NCBI RefSeq assembly: GCF_001435775.1
Contig: NZ_AZFK01000087.1
Coordinates: 62,001 to 126,000 of the forward strand
From: Limosilactobacillus ingluviei DSM 15946
GTDB taxonomy: Bacteria > Bacillota > Bacilli > Lactobacillales > Lactobacillaceae
Direction: 5' to 3'
DNA length: 64,000 nt
The notes under the pieces: generated by a model
What the model was told of the DNA's origin: nothing
What the model saw: only the letters and a program-made list of their open reading frames with translations
Databases searched by the model: none
Position numbers and translations under genes: made by a program
Shown here: positions 19,484-28,297 of the stretch, piece by piece
Position numbering within the stretch: position 1 is the first letter of the stretch
How the letters are laid out: each line of letters begins with the position of its first letter

Positions 19484-20530
19484 TTATTCACCACTTAATT
19501 CAACTAAGATCTTGGCTTGCGTCTTGTCGCTAATCAGAGTATCAAACCCTTCAGTAACAATGTCGTCTAAGCCGATTTGCTTCGTGATAATTGGTTCAAC
19601 CTTAATCTTACCTTGGGAAACCAAGTCCACCGTCTTTTGGAAGGCATCCCGGGAGTAAGCAATCGTTGAAGTAACCTTAACCCCAGTGTTGGTTAACAGC
19701 ATTGGGTTAAATTCAATTGGGCGAGCAAAGATCGAAACAATTACCATCGTCCCACGCGCCTTGGTGGATTCAATCGCTTGAATAAAGGTTGGTTGGACCC
19801 CGGCAACTTCAAAGGAAACGTCAACCCCGTTTGGTACCAACTTGTGAATTTCTTCCACCGCGTTGACTTCACCAGAGTTGATTACGTCAGTTGCCCCCAT
19901 TTCTTGGGCCTTCTTTAACCGGTTTTCTGACAGGTCACATACAATAATCTTCCGGGCCCCGGCCGCCTTAGCTGCAGCAACTACTAAACACCCAATTGGG
20001 CCAGCCCCAAAGATTGCTACGGTTTCACCGAACCGCAGATCCCCTTCTTTAACTGCTTGAACTGCCACGGCAGTTGGTTCAATCGTAGCAGCCAACTTCA
20101 ATGGGAAGTCACTTGGCAATTTGTAAACGTTGTGAGCAGGCACATTTACGTGGGAAGCAAAGCCCCCGTCACAACTCAAGCCAATAAAGGAGTAGCCGTC
20201 GTATACGTCAACATCATCAGCCCAACGTTCGTGAGTAATGGTTGGGTTAACAGTTACGTGGTCACCAACTTTCACATCGGTAACGGCTGGGCCAACCTTT
20301 TCAACCACCCCTGCGAATTCGTGACCCATCGTTAATGGGGCCAGACCACCGGTCAGTTCGTCTTGCTTTTCAACCGGAATAAAGACAGGTCCTTCAACGT
20401 ATTCGTGCAGGTCACTCCCACAGATACCAGCCCAAGCCACCTTAACTACGACTTCATCGTCCTTTAATGGCTTTAGTTCAACATCTTCTACACGAATATC
20501 CTTAACACCATGCCATACAGCTGCTTTCAT
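19484..20530 (-). CDS. Zinc alcohol dehydrogenase, probably 2,3-butanediol dehydrogenase
   Basis: Medium-chain dehydrogenase. Seen: the catalytic-zinc Cys and His (GICGSDLHEY near 37 and GHEFAGVVEKVG near 68), the Rossmann loop IFGAGPIGCLV near 173 and VEPIITKQIGL near the C-terminus. The insert with TITHERWADDVDVYDGYSFIG in place of the structural-zinc cysteines and the 348-aa length resemble (R,R)-butanediol dehydrogenases. It would interconvert acetoin and butanediol with NAD(H). Exact substrate inferred. Confidence 0.82.
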   Translation of the reverse strand: MKAAVWHGVKDIRVEDVELKPLKDDEVVVKVAWAGICGSDLHEYVEGPVFIPVEKQDELTGGLAPLTMGHEFAGVVEKVGPAVTDVKVGDHVTVNPTITHERWADDVDVYDGYSFIGLSCDGGFASHVNVPAHNVYKLPSDFPLKLAATIEPTAVAVQAVKEGDLRFGETVAIFGAGPIGCLVVAAAKAAGARKIIVCDLSENRLKKAQEMGATDVINSGEVNAVEEIHKLVPNGVDVSFEVAGVQPTFIQAIESTKARGTMVIVSIFARPIEFNPMLLTNTGVKVTSTIAYSRDAFQKTVDLVSQGKIKVEPIITKQIGLDDIVTEGFDTLISDKTQAKILVELSGE

Positions 20531-20595
20531 TATTGGTCCCTCCTTATGCGATTAGCATCATTTAACCTTGTGAATTTATAATATCACACCATATC

Positions 20596-20609
20596 TGTAA
20601 GCGCTACCA
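20596..20609. promoter_or_regulatory. cre-like CcpA box
   Basis: TGTAAGCGCTACCA matches 13 of 14 cre consensus positions and lies 66-79 bases upstream of the butanediol dehydrogenase start, next to an AT-rich promoter-like stretch. Confidence 0.6.
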
Positions 20610-20743
20610 TCTTCGCTAAAAAAGCTTTAAATTTTTTCTGACTAACTGAGCAAGCGGTACTTTTTGTCGTGTTTTTTCAAGAAGATCCTTATTTTTAGTA
20701 AGATATTAAAGAATCATCAGATAACCGAAACTCCAAAGTAAGC

Positions 20744-21690
20744 TTAAAGATCTTGGTGATGGACAATTTTAGTTTGCCGACTGGAATCAACAATCAATTT
20801 TTGATTCAGCTTTTCAAAGGTATTCTGAGCTAAATCCGCATTTTGTTGATTTTGTTGGGCTAAGTAATTGCTTAATGTGCTCCCGGTTAACTGTTGCGCG
20901 GTTTGGTCACTTTGCTTTAGGTTGACCTGTAGTTGGTGGTTCAATTTCTTTTGCGCCGGACGTACATCTTTGTTAATTAATTTATTCCGGTATGGATCCG
21001 TCAACACCCGGGTTAGCTTATACGTCCAGTAGGCAGAGCTTTGATCAGGTTGATCAGTGCCGCTTTGATACTGGTAAGGCGTTGTATTTACATTCGTATA
21101 GAACGGTACATACACACTGGTGGCCGGTGATGCCATGGCTAACCATTGCACACCTGCTATCTCCGCTGGCACATCATTGCGAATCTGCAAAATGTGCGAC
21201 TCGACGTCGGTCGGCACGTTGATCGGCCGGTAGCCCCCGACCCATTTGCCATTGGAATCATATTTAGTGCCGTTAAAATGCGAAGCTAAGACTCGTTGGA
21301 CCGTGGCAACTGAAATTTTTTGATCAGGCTTCATAAAGAGGGCCAAATCATGTTGCTTAATGCTCTGCTTTTTGCTAGGCGTTAATAAGCGCTGACCATC
21401 CCAAACCCGAGGCCAATTATAGGTCGCGTCCAACTTATTATTTGTTCCAAAGGCTTGCGCATAGTTGACCCGATTCTGCGTTACTTGAGCGAGATGATGG
21501 CGTTTAACAAACTTGGCCAAGCCTGGTGAGGCCAAGTAGTTAGCATGATCGTTTAATTTTAGAGTCCCAATTGAGGTTTGATTGGCAATGACCGCATATT
21601 TGTCGTTGGGCACCCGTACGGCCGCCCAAGTGTGACCAGAGCCGATTTCCATATACCAAATGGAATTTTTATCACTGAAAATAACCCCGT
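20744..21690 (-). pseudogene. C69 dipeptidase, C-terminal part, cut off by the prophage
   Basis: About 315 codons of a C69-family dipeptidase (PepD type). From the att core it reads GVIFSDKNSIWYMEIGSGHTW, the usual C69 segment after the catalytic domain start, and continues to a normal end. No ribosome site precedes it in the lysogen, and the catalytic Cys is in the other half near 61260. Joined at the shared core to that half, the frame is open for 488 codons. In the lysogen this fragment is presumably silent. Confidence 0.9.
21681..21690. other. attL core
   Basis: ATAACCCCGT, identical to 60809-60818. Host peptidase sequence lies to the left and phage sequence to the right. Confidence 0.85.
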
Positions 21691-21819
21691 GAACTTAGTT
21701 AATAAAAATATGTAGAAATACGATCTTAATTCGAGTGGAAAACGACTGCAAAAACGCTATGTAACAACACTTGCTTAGCAAGTCATTATATTTCATACAT
21801 TTTTCCATCGTATTTCCGT

Positions 21820-21847
21820 TGCCCCTTTTGCCCCTTGTCTGCCCCTT
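21820..21847 (+). repeat. Three TGCCCCTT repeats, putative integrase arm sites
   Basis: TGCCCCTT at 21820, 21829 and 21840, about 130-157 bases inside attL. The same octamer occurs twice near attR (60719, 60730) in the same orientation. The surrounding 21691-22258 has no convincing gene, only these repeats and hairpins. Confidence 0.6.
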
Positions 21848-22005
21848 ATGTAATAACGCAGCAGGCCCCGTAGGGTATCTGCCGCTCTCACCCATTATCT
21901 TAGCATATAAGAGGGTTTTTAGTGACAACTTATCGCGCCAATATTATTATCAATATGTAAGGAGGCCGCTTTAAAAGCGGTGGCTTAGTAATAAGAAACG
22001 ATTAA

Positions 22006-22048
22006 AAAACCGTCCTGAAACCTGCCAAAGTTATTAAGGGGCGGTTTT
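22006..22048. terminator. Stem-loop with A/T runs on both sides
   Basis: AAAACCGTCC pairs with GGGGCGGTTTT. It is suited to terminate in either direction and may insulate the host gene fragment from phage transcription. Confidence 0.65.
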
Positions 22049-22121
22049 GTGCTCTCTCCAGCTCTCTAGATAGCTACTCAATATGGTACAGCCCCGTTGC
22101 TAGGGCTATCAATATTACAAA

Positions 22122-22146
22122 ATAAAAAAGGGCTAACAGCCCTTCT
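22122..22146 (-). terminator. Terminator downstream of the DUF3800 gene
   Basis: AAGGGCT/AGCCCTT with a six-T run on the minus strand, about 110 bases after the stop. Confidence 0.8.
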
Positions 22147-22258
22147 AGTTACTACGACTGGCCGACTACTTCCCAAAGTAGCTTACGTCCTTCCTTTTGC
22201 CGTCTGTCACAAAAGCATTGCGCGGTATCAGTCGAATTACTATAACTTCGATTTAATT

Positions 22259-22987
22259 TTAATGCCTTTTGTGATTGTTGTCAATCAGCTTGTAGATATC
22301 ATGAGTATAACATTCAAGATTATTAGCACGATTAGGAAAATACATATTTCCATCATTAAAATATTGATTCATTATTAATGCATTAGCTCCGTCTTTTGAA
22401 TCATGCTTACAAGACCTATAAACAGTATTTGCAACCATATCTGCTACCTGTACAAGATCCGATTTAGTCGAATCAACATATTTACATCCGTTAAATTCAT
22501 TGATTATATTATTTTTAAGCATTAGTTCTATTTTCAAATATCCGTCAAGACTATTTAAACTCTTTACAGAACAATTCCGCTCATCTAATTGTATCGAAAG
22601 ATCTTTTTGGTTATTTAGTTGCAGCAAATTTTTCAGATAGTTGCATAGAACAAAATTAAAGCATAATTCTACATTATCAAAAAAGTCATCCTTTAAATGA
22701 TGATTATCTATAACTATATAATGAAATTTAACGTCAGTTTTTTTCTTCAATTCGTTAAAGATATATTTTTTCATTTTTGAAGGCATTTCTGAGCCCTTTA
22801 TTTCTTTACGATAATCAAGAATCGCATAATTTTTGCTTGCATGTGTCTTCAAAAATTTTACTTTTGCTTTTTTGAAAATTCTTTTCACGTGTGATGGATT
22901 ATCACTCTCTACGATTGCAATCACAAAATACCGACAGTTCCGAGATTTATTTCTCGTTATCGATCCAGACTCATCGATAAACAACAC
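22259..22987 (-). CDS. DUF3800 domain protein (moron)
   Basis: About 242 aa. FIDESGS at the very N-terminus, a central basic alpha/beta region, and a C-terminal KSDLVQVADMVANTVYR helix are the hallmarks of DUF3800, a family thought to have an RNase H-like fold with acidic active-site residues. A GTG at 22987 is preferred, six bases after GAGGTG. It is AT-rich and separated from the lysis genes by the late-operon terminator and from attL by its own terminator, so it is an independent cargo gene. Function unknown; such genes are often phage-encoded accessory or defence factors. Confidence 0.8.
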   Translation of the reverse strand: MLFIDESGSITRNKSRNCRYFVIAIVESDNPSHVKRIFKKAKVKFLKTHASKNYAILDYRKEIKGSEMPSKMKKYIFNELKKKTDVKFHYIVIDNHHLKDDFFDNVELCFNFVLCNYLKNLLQLNNQKDLSIQLDERNCSVKSLNSLDGYLKIELMLKNNIINEFNGCKYVDSTKSDLVQVADMVANTVYRSCKHDSKDGANALIMNQYFNDGNMYFPNRANNLECYTHDIYKLIDNNHKRH

Positions 22988-23134
22988 ACAAATCACCTCA
23001 TTATACTTTCTAATATACTATTTATTATTACAACATAAAACATCCTAAATAGCTATTAATATCCGCTATAACAATTTAAAGTGTTAACTTATGATTTGAG
23101 GATTACCCCACCACCGTGGGAAGCGGCATAGAAA

Positions 23135-23193
23135 AATGCCCTCCGAGTATGCTAGATGAATTTTCTATTTCATCTGTATACTCAGAGGGCATT
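23135..23193 (-). terminator. Terminator of the phage late operon
   Basis: A very long stem-loop: AATGCCCTC...GAGTATAC plus AGATGAA pair with their complements (about 24 bp with few mismatches), followed by T residues on the minus strand. Strong enough to end the late transcript after the lysin gene. Confidence 0.88.
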
Positions 23194-23270
23194 ATAGCCT
23201 CACAAGAATCTCAAAAAACGCTTTTTGTCTTTAAATTTATAGACCTTGTCCACTTAAAAGATGTCTTACT

Positions 23271-24557
23271 TCAATTTTTAAATGTTCCGTAGGCCTCACC
23301 AGTTTGTGCATTACGTACTGCGACATATGCATACCCGTTGGCTCGCGGTTGACGTACATATACATATCCATCGTGGCGGGACCAGGCATCGTACTTAATC
23401 GTCAATCCCGGTCCAGCATATAGTAGCGTGGTCGATAGCGGCTTGGCGCCATAGCGTAGATGGAGCCAAGTATTACTGGTAAATGTGCCACTCTCCCTGT
23501 GCCACGTGTCGCCCAGCTCATCAGTCCATGTCTTTTGGGTAGTTGGTTGCTCGGCCTTGCTAGTGCCACCTTTTGCCGCTGAGTTCGATGTTGCCGGACT
23601 CGATGGCTGCTTAGTTTCAGCTGCACCGTCCTTGATTGTCCCTGTAATATTAAGGACTTGACCAGGATGGATAACATCGTTAACGGTCTTACCATTTAAT
23701 TGGGCCAATTGATACATATCTAATCCAACCCGTTGTGCAATGGCCCACCAAGAGTCACCGGCTTGGACCGTGTACGTGCTCCCCGTCCGGTTTGACTGAT
23801 CTGGTTGGGTTGGCTTGACTGGCGTATCCTCTTTGACCTCACCAGTTCGAATAAAATGATCAATCAGTTCAACATTACCGTCTACACCGTACCAATTATC
23901 AGCGTACTGCCATAAGGCAACATATTTCATGCTTGGGAAGTAGTTAAAGTTTGGCCCAGTCTGGTTGGCCGTAGTGATGTACGATGCCGCCCACAGACAA
24001 GTCCCGTAGCGCTGGCCAATCTGCTCAATGTCGACGTAATGCTGCAAGTACCAGGCACCGGAATAGAGAGCCGGTTTATAGCCAGCAGCCTTAATCGTAT
24101 CCATGTACGCAATGATTGCTCGGGTGTTAGCTTGGACGTTGTTAGTTGCCCCTGCCTCATAATCCAGTGCAATTGTCGACCCCTTTTTGAGGCCTACACG
24201 CTGGGCATCGCTGATGGCGTAACGGGCCATCGTCCGCGCCCAATTACTATCTGCCCCAAATTGCCCCCAGTAGTAAGCCCCAATGTCTTGGCCACTAGCC
24301 TGCGCGTTTGCGAGCTGAGCACTGGCCTTGGGATTTTGGTAATGTGCCCCCTCTAGGCCACCAGAGCCGCCCAATTTGACGATGGTAAATCGCGACCCCA
24401 AGGCATAGCGCTGTTGCATCCACCACAGGGTACTGTCTTGGTAGCTGGCAACGTCCTGACCCAACCGGCGATCGGCATGGGCTGCTGATGGCAAGGCGGC
24501 GGCCATCAAAAAAGCGCCAGCCATCAGGGCCAGCGCTTTGCGTTGTGTCTTATTCAT
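23271..24557 (-). CDS. Endolysin: signal peptide, GH25 lysozyme, LysM, SH3-like
   Basis: Cell-wall hydrolase for host lysis. Order: a Sec-type signal peptide with AAALPSAAHA cleavage region (residues 1-30); a GH25 muramidase domain (about 32-215) with GQDVASYQD, the acidic IALDYEAG and LWQYADN; LysM (about 235-280, TYTVQAGDSWWAIAQRV); a Ser/Thr/Lys linker; and a C-terminal SH3-like wall-binding domain. ATG 24557 is favoured by AAGGAGG nine bases upstream, overlapping the holin stop. The signal peptide means export need not depend on the holin. Confidence 0.9.
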   Translation of the reverse strand: MNKTQRKALALMAGAFLMAAALPSAAHADRRLGQDVASYQDSTLWWMQQRYALGSRFTIVKLGGSGGLEGAHYQNPKASAQLANAQASGQDIGAYYWGQFGADSNWARTMARYAISDAQRVGLKKGSTIALDYEAGATNNVQANTRAIIAYMDTIKAAGYKPALYSGAWYLQHYVDIEQIGQRYGTCLWAASYITTANQTGPNFNYFPSMKYVALWQYADNWYGVDGNVELIDHFIRTGEVKEDTPVKPTQPDQSNRTGSTYTVQAGDSWWAIAQRVGLDMYQLAQLNGKTVNDVIHPGQVLNITGTIKDGAAETKQPSSPATSNSAAKGGTSKAEQPTTQKTWTDELGDTWHRESGTFTSNTWLHLRYGAKPLSTTLLYAGPGLTIKYDAWSRHDGYVYVRQPRANGYAYVAVRNAQTGEAYGTFKN

Positions 24558-24795
24558 GTGTGTCATCCTCCTTGGTCTTTACCTCACCAGCACCTTCCAC
24601 GAAGCCGGCCACTGAGGCGGCTGCTAAGATCGTGTTGATAATGCCAGCGATTTGATCCCAATGCCCATACGAGAATCCGCAAGCGAGCATGATTTGTTGC
24701 GCCAAGACAATCAGCAACGTTAAAAAAGCTGCGATGGTGGTTTTGTTTAACGTACCATCGTGGTTCAAAAATTTTTGTTGCAAGTTAGTTTTCAT
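24550..24795 (-). CDS. phi-LC3-type holin
   Basis: 81 aa with two hydrophobic helices (AAFLTLLIVLAQQIMLACGF and IAGIINTILAAASVAGFVEG) and a charged tail, preceded by NHDGTLNKTTIAAFL. This matches the phi-LC3 class II holins that time lysis. It overlaps the endolysin gene. Confidence 0.88.
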   Translation of the reverse strand: MKTNLQQKFLNHDGTLNKTTIAAFLTLLIVLAQQIMLACGFSYGHWDQIAGIINTILAAASVAGFVEGAGEVKTKEDDTHE

Positions 24796-25109
24796 CGTTC
24801 TTCCTCCTGCTGTGTTTCTAATCTAATCAAACGCCTTTCATGATCATCAATGGCTTGATGCATACGGCTCTCAGTCTGCTTGCGCTCTTCCATATCTGAT
24901 CGCAATTGCTTGATGGTTACAATCAGCTCAGCCATTGTTTCACGCACTCCATTCATCGTCTCGTTAATGCGATCAAAATCTTGCCGTGATGACTCGCGCG
25001 CAGTGCGACTAATGCCTGATCGTGCGTAAGCTGCGATGGCAGCAACTAGCGTCAAGATCGCCACCCATTCGCCCCAATCGAGACCTGCAAAGTGATGTGG
25101 GTCCATCAT
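24792..25109 (-). CDS. Lysis-cassette membrane protein with coiled coil
   Basis: About 105 aa: one membrane helix near the N-terminus (WVAILTLVAAIAAYA) and a long heptad-rich coiled coil behind it. ATG at 25109 follows AAAGGGGAGATT. It overlaps the holin gene by 4 bases. Likely a holin partner or antiholin; no family assigned with certainty. Confidence 0.7.
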   Translation of the reverse strand: MMDPHHFAGLDWGEWVAILTLVAAIAAYARSGISRTARESSRQDFDRINETMNGVRETMAELIVTIKQLRSDMEERKQTESRMHQAIDDHERRLIRLETQQEEER

Positions 25110-25198
25110 AATCTCCCCTTTCTCCGTCCGCCAACCATAAAAGATTACGTACAAAAAAGCCCACCGATTTTTGTAGAGGATGCTAATAAAAATAATCG

Positions 25199-27625
25199 TT
25201 AGTAATAGACTGGATAACTTGGAAAGTCGCCATTACTGAGCTTGCTGGAATCAAATTCCATCGGATTGATAACAAGCGAATCCGGCATCGGGTGGAAAAA
25301 CATATCTTGGAAATTCTTAATTTGTGATGCTGGTCGATTTGATAACCATTTCTTACTAGAAGGACCGGGCAAAACTTCTTGGGAAGCATTAATATATCCT
25401 GGGGTAACGAAGAAACGCTTAACTTTAAGGTGGCCTCCTTGTAAGCCATTCCAGGATAATGTTAAAGCGTGAGTATCGTATGCGCTAACATCACCAACGT
25501 TTACGTTAGCGACAACCCGATAACCGAACATTGACGTATCAACAGCCACATCTCGTCCCTCTACAGCTGAATCCATGCGGTTCGCGGTTGTCGATTGGAA
25601 ATTTGAAAATCCGGCTCTTAATGTTATTGCAGACAAATCCTCTGGAGAATCAAATCGAACATCAAATCCAACCGTTAGAAGCCCCATGCCAGGGATCAAG
25701 TTGTGGTCATTACCATTAAGAGTAATGTACATTTCCCCTTTGTTTGAATCACACTGTACTTCAGAGCCGTATAAATCGTAAGTCGACCAAATCGTAGTTA
25801 CGTCTTTTGAAACGAAAATTGGTACTGAATATCCCCGCACCATATTTGTAATCAGATCATCGCTGATTAGATTACGAGTAACATTAAAGTTACCGGCATG
25901 CAAATGTGGGTAGTCGCCGTTAAAGTTCCCTCTACTATTTTTGGCAATGCGCAGGTTACTGAAATCGTTGGCGTGAGCCGTGTAGAAATTGGTGACGATA
26001 TCAGACTCTGCATAACCTTCAAAAACGTTGTCACGGTAGTTATTAAGGTTCTTGGTAAAACTTATCGGGACAACGGATAATGCCTTGACGCCCTTACCGT
26101 CATCATCCCAACTGCGAAGATTAAAGTGATTTCGATCTCCAAATTCAACCCGAACACCAATAATATCTTTAGCATCATAAGTTTGACCTTCTGCCTCAGG
26201 AATAGCTTCGTAATGAGCTTTGATGTTGTTCTGCGCGATATTAAGAGATGAATCATCACCTGGCGTAAGGTAAACGGATGAGTGAGCGTACCCAATTGTA
26301 GTTACGTCGATATCGTTTCCGTTGATCCAAGTATTTTTATTTGATGATAGTAGCACTCCATCATACATAATCTCTTGTACTACATTAATTGTATTGCCAA
26401 AAATATTGCCGTTAGTGACTGCAGAACGAACGCCATATGTCTTAAATTGATTAGAGCCATGTTGATAAATCTTATCTACATAGCAGTCGGCTACTCCACG
26501 TCCATCATCGCCGAGTTTTAACAGAGTAATATCCTTACCGTTATTCAAACTAGACATAGTGAAATTAGTAACATTTGAATGACTGCCGAGCTCCAGTAAG
26601 AAACTAATTCCTTGCGCTGATAAAATTGTACTTCTTTCGGAACCAATACCGACAATGCCAACGCCATCAGGGATAATAAGTCCTTTTGTGATAACATATT
26701 CACCGTCAGGAATTAAAACCCGCTTAATTGGACCGCTATCAGCCTTATCTAAAGCATCTCGGAAAGCCTTAGTGTCGTCAGTAGTCCCATCACCTACAGC
26801 ACCAAAATCTTTAACGTTTAAGCCCTGTGAAATCGAAACGTTCTTCTTCAACTCATTCAATCCATTGTTGACTTCCTGCTTAAATTTTTCTGCTTCATCT
26901 TTCGTGAATAAGCCATCTTGTTTGATCTTGGTCTCCAACGCCGTCAGCCCAGCCTTGACGGTCTCCATCATGGAGTTAGTGGTTTGACCTTGAGCGTTAA
27001 GTCGCTCAATGACCTCACTTATTTTGGCCTTATAATCATCGACAATAGCTTGCAAGGCGGCTTGCTTGGCGTCAACGTCCTTTTGCCCTTGATCCAGCAG
27101 TTGTCGGATTCGCTCCTCACTATTGTGGATTAATTTATCAATCTCACCAATGTAGTAAGCTGAGGCCTTACCCATGTAGGCTACACCAGCTAATACTTTA
27201 AACCACACGTTGACCCCGCTTAAGCGCTGATCACCGTCAGAATCATCGATCAGACCGACGAAGCCGTAAAAGATCCCCTCTTGTGGGAACATTTGCTCTG
27301 GGAAGTGGTACACTACCCGGCCGGCTACGTCAGTGTCGCTCGGATCGCCAACATAGCTCACAACTGCTGCGTCGGGAGCCATGATGATTTCCCCGTCATC
27401 ACCGATTGAGTAGTGCCCAACATTCCCGCGGATATACGGCTTGAGCCCCTTGACGTTTTTAAGGCTCCCCTGCTCGTACCAAGTCATTTGGAGCCCGTAG
27501 TTCCGATCTCCTACCCGGCCCTTAAAATATTCGGTAAGGTTAAAGATCTGATCGCCTTCCTTGGCCGTATCAATCGCAATCCGATAATATTTTCGGTCGT
27601 TGTTATGACTTACGTGACTTTCCAT
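25199..27625 (-). CDS. Receptor-binding/baseplate protein with BppU-like and pectate-lyase-like domains
   Basis: 808 aa. Residues 1-170 resemble the BppU N-terminal domain of lactococcal-type baseplates; 175-265 are coiled coil; then VKDFGAVGDGTTDDTKAF starts a right-handed beta-helix of the Pectate_lyase_3 type (to about 560), followed by a beta-rich C-terminal domain. Such proteins attach to and sometimes trim surface polysaccharide, so this is the probable host-range determinant. The ATG follows AAGGAGTG. Confidence 0.85.
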   Translation of the reverse strand: MESHVSHNNDRKYYRIAIDTAKEGDQIFNLTEYFKGRVGDRNYGLQMTWYEQGSLKNVKGLKPYIRGNVGHYSIGDDGEIIMAPDAAVVSYVGDPSDTDVAGRVVYHFPEQMFPQEGIFYGFVGLIDDSDGDQRLSGVNVWFKVLAGVAYMGKASAYYIGEIDKLIHNSEERIRQLLDQGQKDVDAKQAALQAIVDDYKAKISEVIERLNAQGQTTNSMMETVKAGLTALETKIKQDGLFTKDEAEKFKQEVNNGLNELKKNVSISQGLNVKDFGAVGDGTTDDTKAFRDALDKADSGPIKRVLIPDGEYVITKGLIIPDGVGIVGIGSERSTILSAQGISFLLELGSHSNVTNFTMSSLNNGKDITLLKLGDDGRGVADCYVDKIYQHGSNQFKTYGVRSAVTNGNIFGNTINVVQEIMYDGVLLSSNKNTWINGNDIDVTTIGYAHSSVYLTPGDDSSLNIAQNNIKAHYEAIPEAEGQTYDAKDIIGVRVEFGDRNHFNLRSWDDDGKGVKALSVVPISFTKNLNNYRDNVFEGYAESDIVTNFYTAHANDFSNLRIAKNSRGNFNGDYPHLHAGNFNVTRNLISDDLITNMVRGYSVPIFVSKDVTTIWSTYDLYGSEVQCDSNKGEMYITLNGNDHNLIPGMGLLTVGFDVRFDSPEDLSAITLRAGFSNFQSTTANRMDSAVEGRDVAVDTSMFGYRVVANVNVGDVSAYDTHALTLSWNGLQGGHLKVKRFFVTPGYINASQEVLPGPSSKKWLSNRPASQIKNFQDMFFHPMPDSLVINPMEFDSSKLSNGDFPSYPVYY

Positions 27626-27642
27626 TTGTTTACACTCCTTAC

Positions 27643-27975
27643 TTAGATAAAAATGTTTGTTGGCGTGTCGCGGACTTCGCCGTCAAAGATATACCGCTCC
27701 AGTCGAGCGATCCGTTGTTCCAGTCCTTGGTCCGCTTCTGCCCGCGCTTGGGCCTCGGTGGTATCCGCCACCCGCCGGTCGCGTGCCTCGCTGTCGTCAC
27801 CCGCCTTCCGCATATTGGCTTCCGCCGCCAGCTTGCCATTGAGCTCGGCGTACATTTCTTCCGCTGTGATGGCATTGCTGTTGATTGCGTCTTCGATTTT
27901 TTTGAAATTACTTTGGGCACGATTGCGGTTATACCGATCAGTTAGTCCTACATCCTGTAAACTAATTTGCTTCAC
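27643..27975 (-). CDS. Small tail-region protein
   Basis: About 110 aa, largely helical and charged, with a coiled-coil middle (AEEMYAELNGKLAAEANMRK) and a C-terminal RIARLERYIFDG. A GTG at 27975 is preferred from GGTAGGTG spacing. Lies between the receptor-binding and tail genes, so probably a structural or assembly factor. Confidence 0.7.
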   Translation of the reverse strand: MKQISLQDVGLTDRYNRNRAQSNFKKIEDAINSNAITAEEMYAELNGKLAAEANMRKAGDDSEARDRRVADTTEAQARAEADQGLEQRIARLERYIFDGEVRDTPTNIFI

Positions 27976-28297
27976 TGCTTTCACCTACCTTTCGAGTTGC
28001 TAGTTTTCCATCATCATCAACTGATAGTAGGAAAACCGTCCCATTAGGGGATCGTAATTTAAGACTGTCTACCGGGATTTTGTTCAGTAGTGGTGAGAGC
28101 TTATTTGCATCATCCTGATCGTATAGATTTCCTTTGATGGTTTGCTTTACTACCAGCGTTTTACCATTGTCTGGCGAGTACCCCTTTCCAATAACCCCGG
28201 TTTTACTGTCAACCATTAACTCGTCAACAATGATTCGTTTACCATCATCCGTCTTGACTAGCGTTGCTTTCTGATTCGTGGGATTTAAGATAGTCAT
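27962..28297 (-). CDS. Small beta-rich tail-region protein
   Basis: 111 aa with alternating short beta-type segments (KATLVKTDDGKRIIVDEL). AGGAGG precedes the ATG. It overlaps the preceding tail gene by 53 bases in another frame and the following one by 14. No family recognised. Confidence 0.65.
   Translation of the reverse strand: MTILNPTNQKATLVKTDDGKRIIVDELMVDSKTGVIGKGYSPDNGKTLVVKQTIKGNLYDQDDANKLSPLLNKIPVDSLKLRSPNGTVFLLSVDDDGKLATRKVGESSEAN

Noticed and set aside
20057-20335. ORF opposite the butanediol dehydrogenase gene
   Set aside because: Shadow frame with no ribosome site.
21695-21928. 77-aa minus-strand ORF just inside attL
   Set aside because: No ribosome site, overlaps the arm-site repeats and has no coding character.
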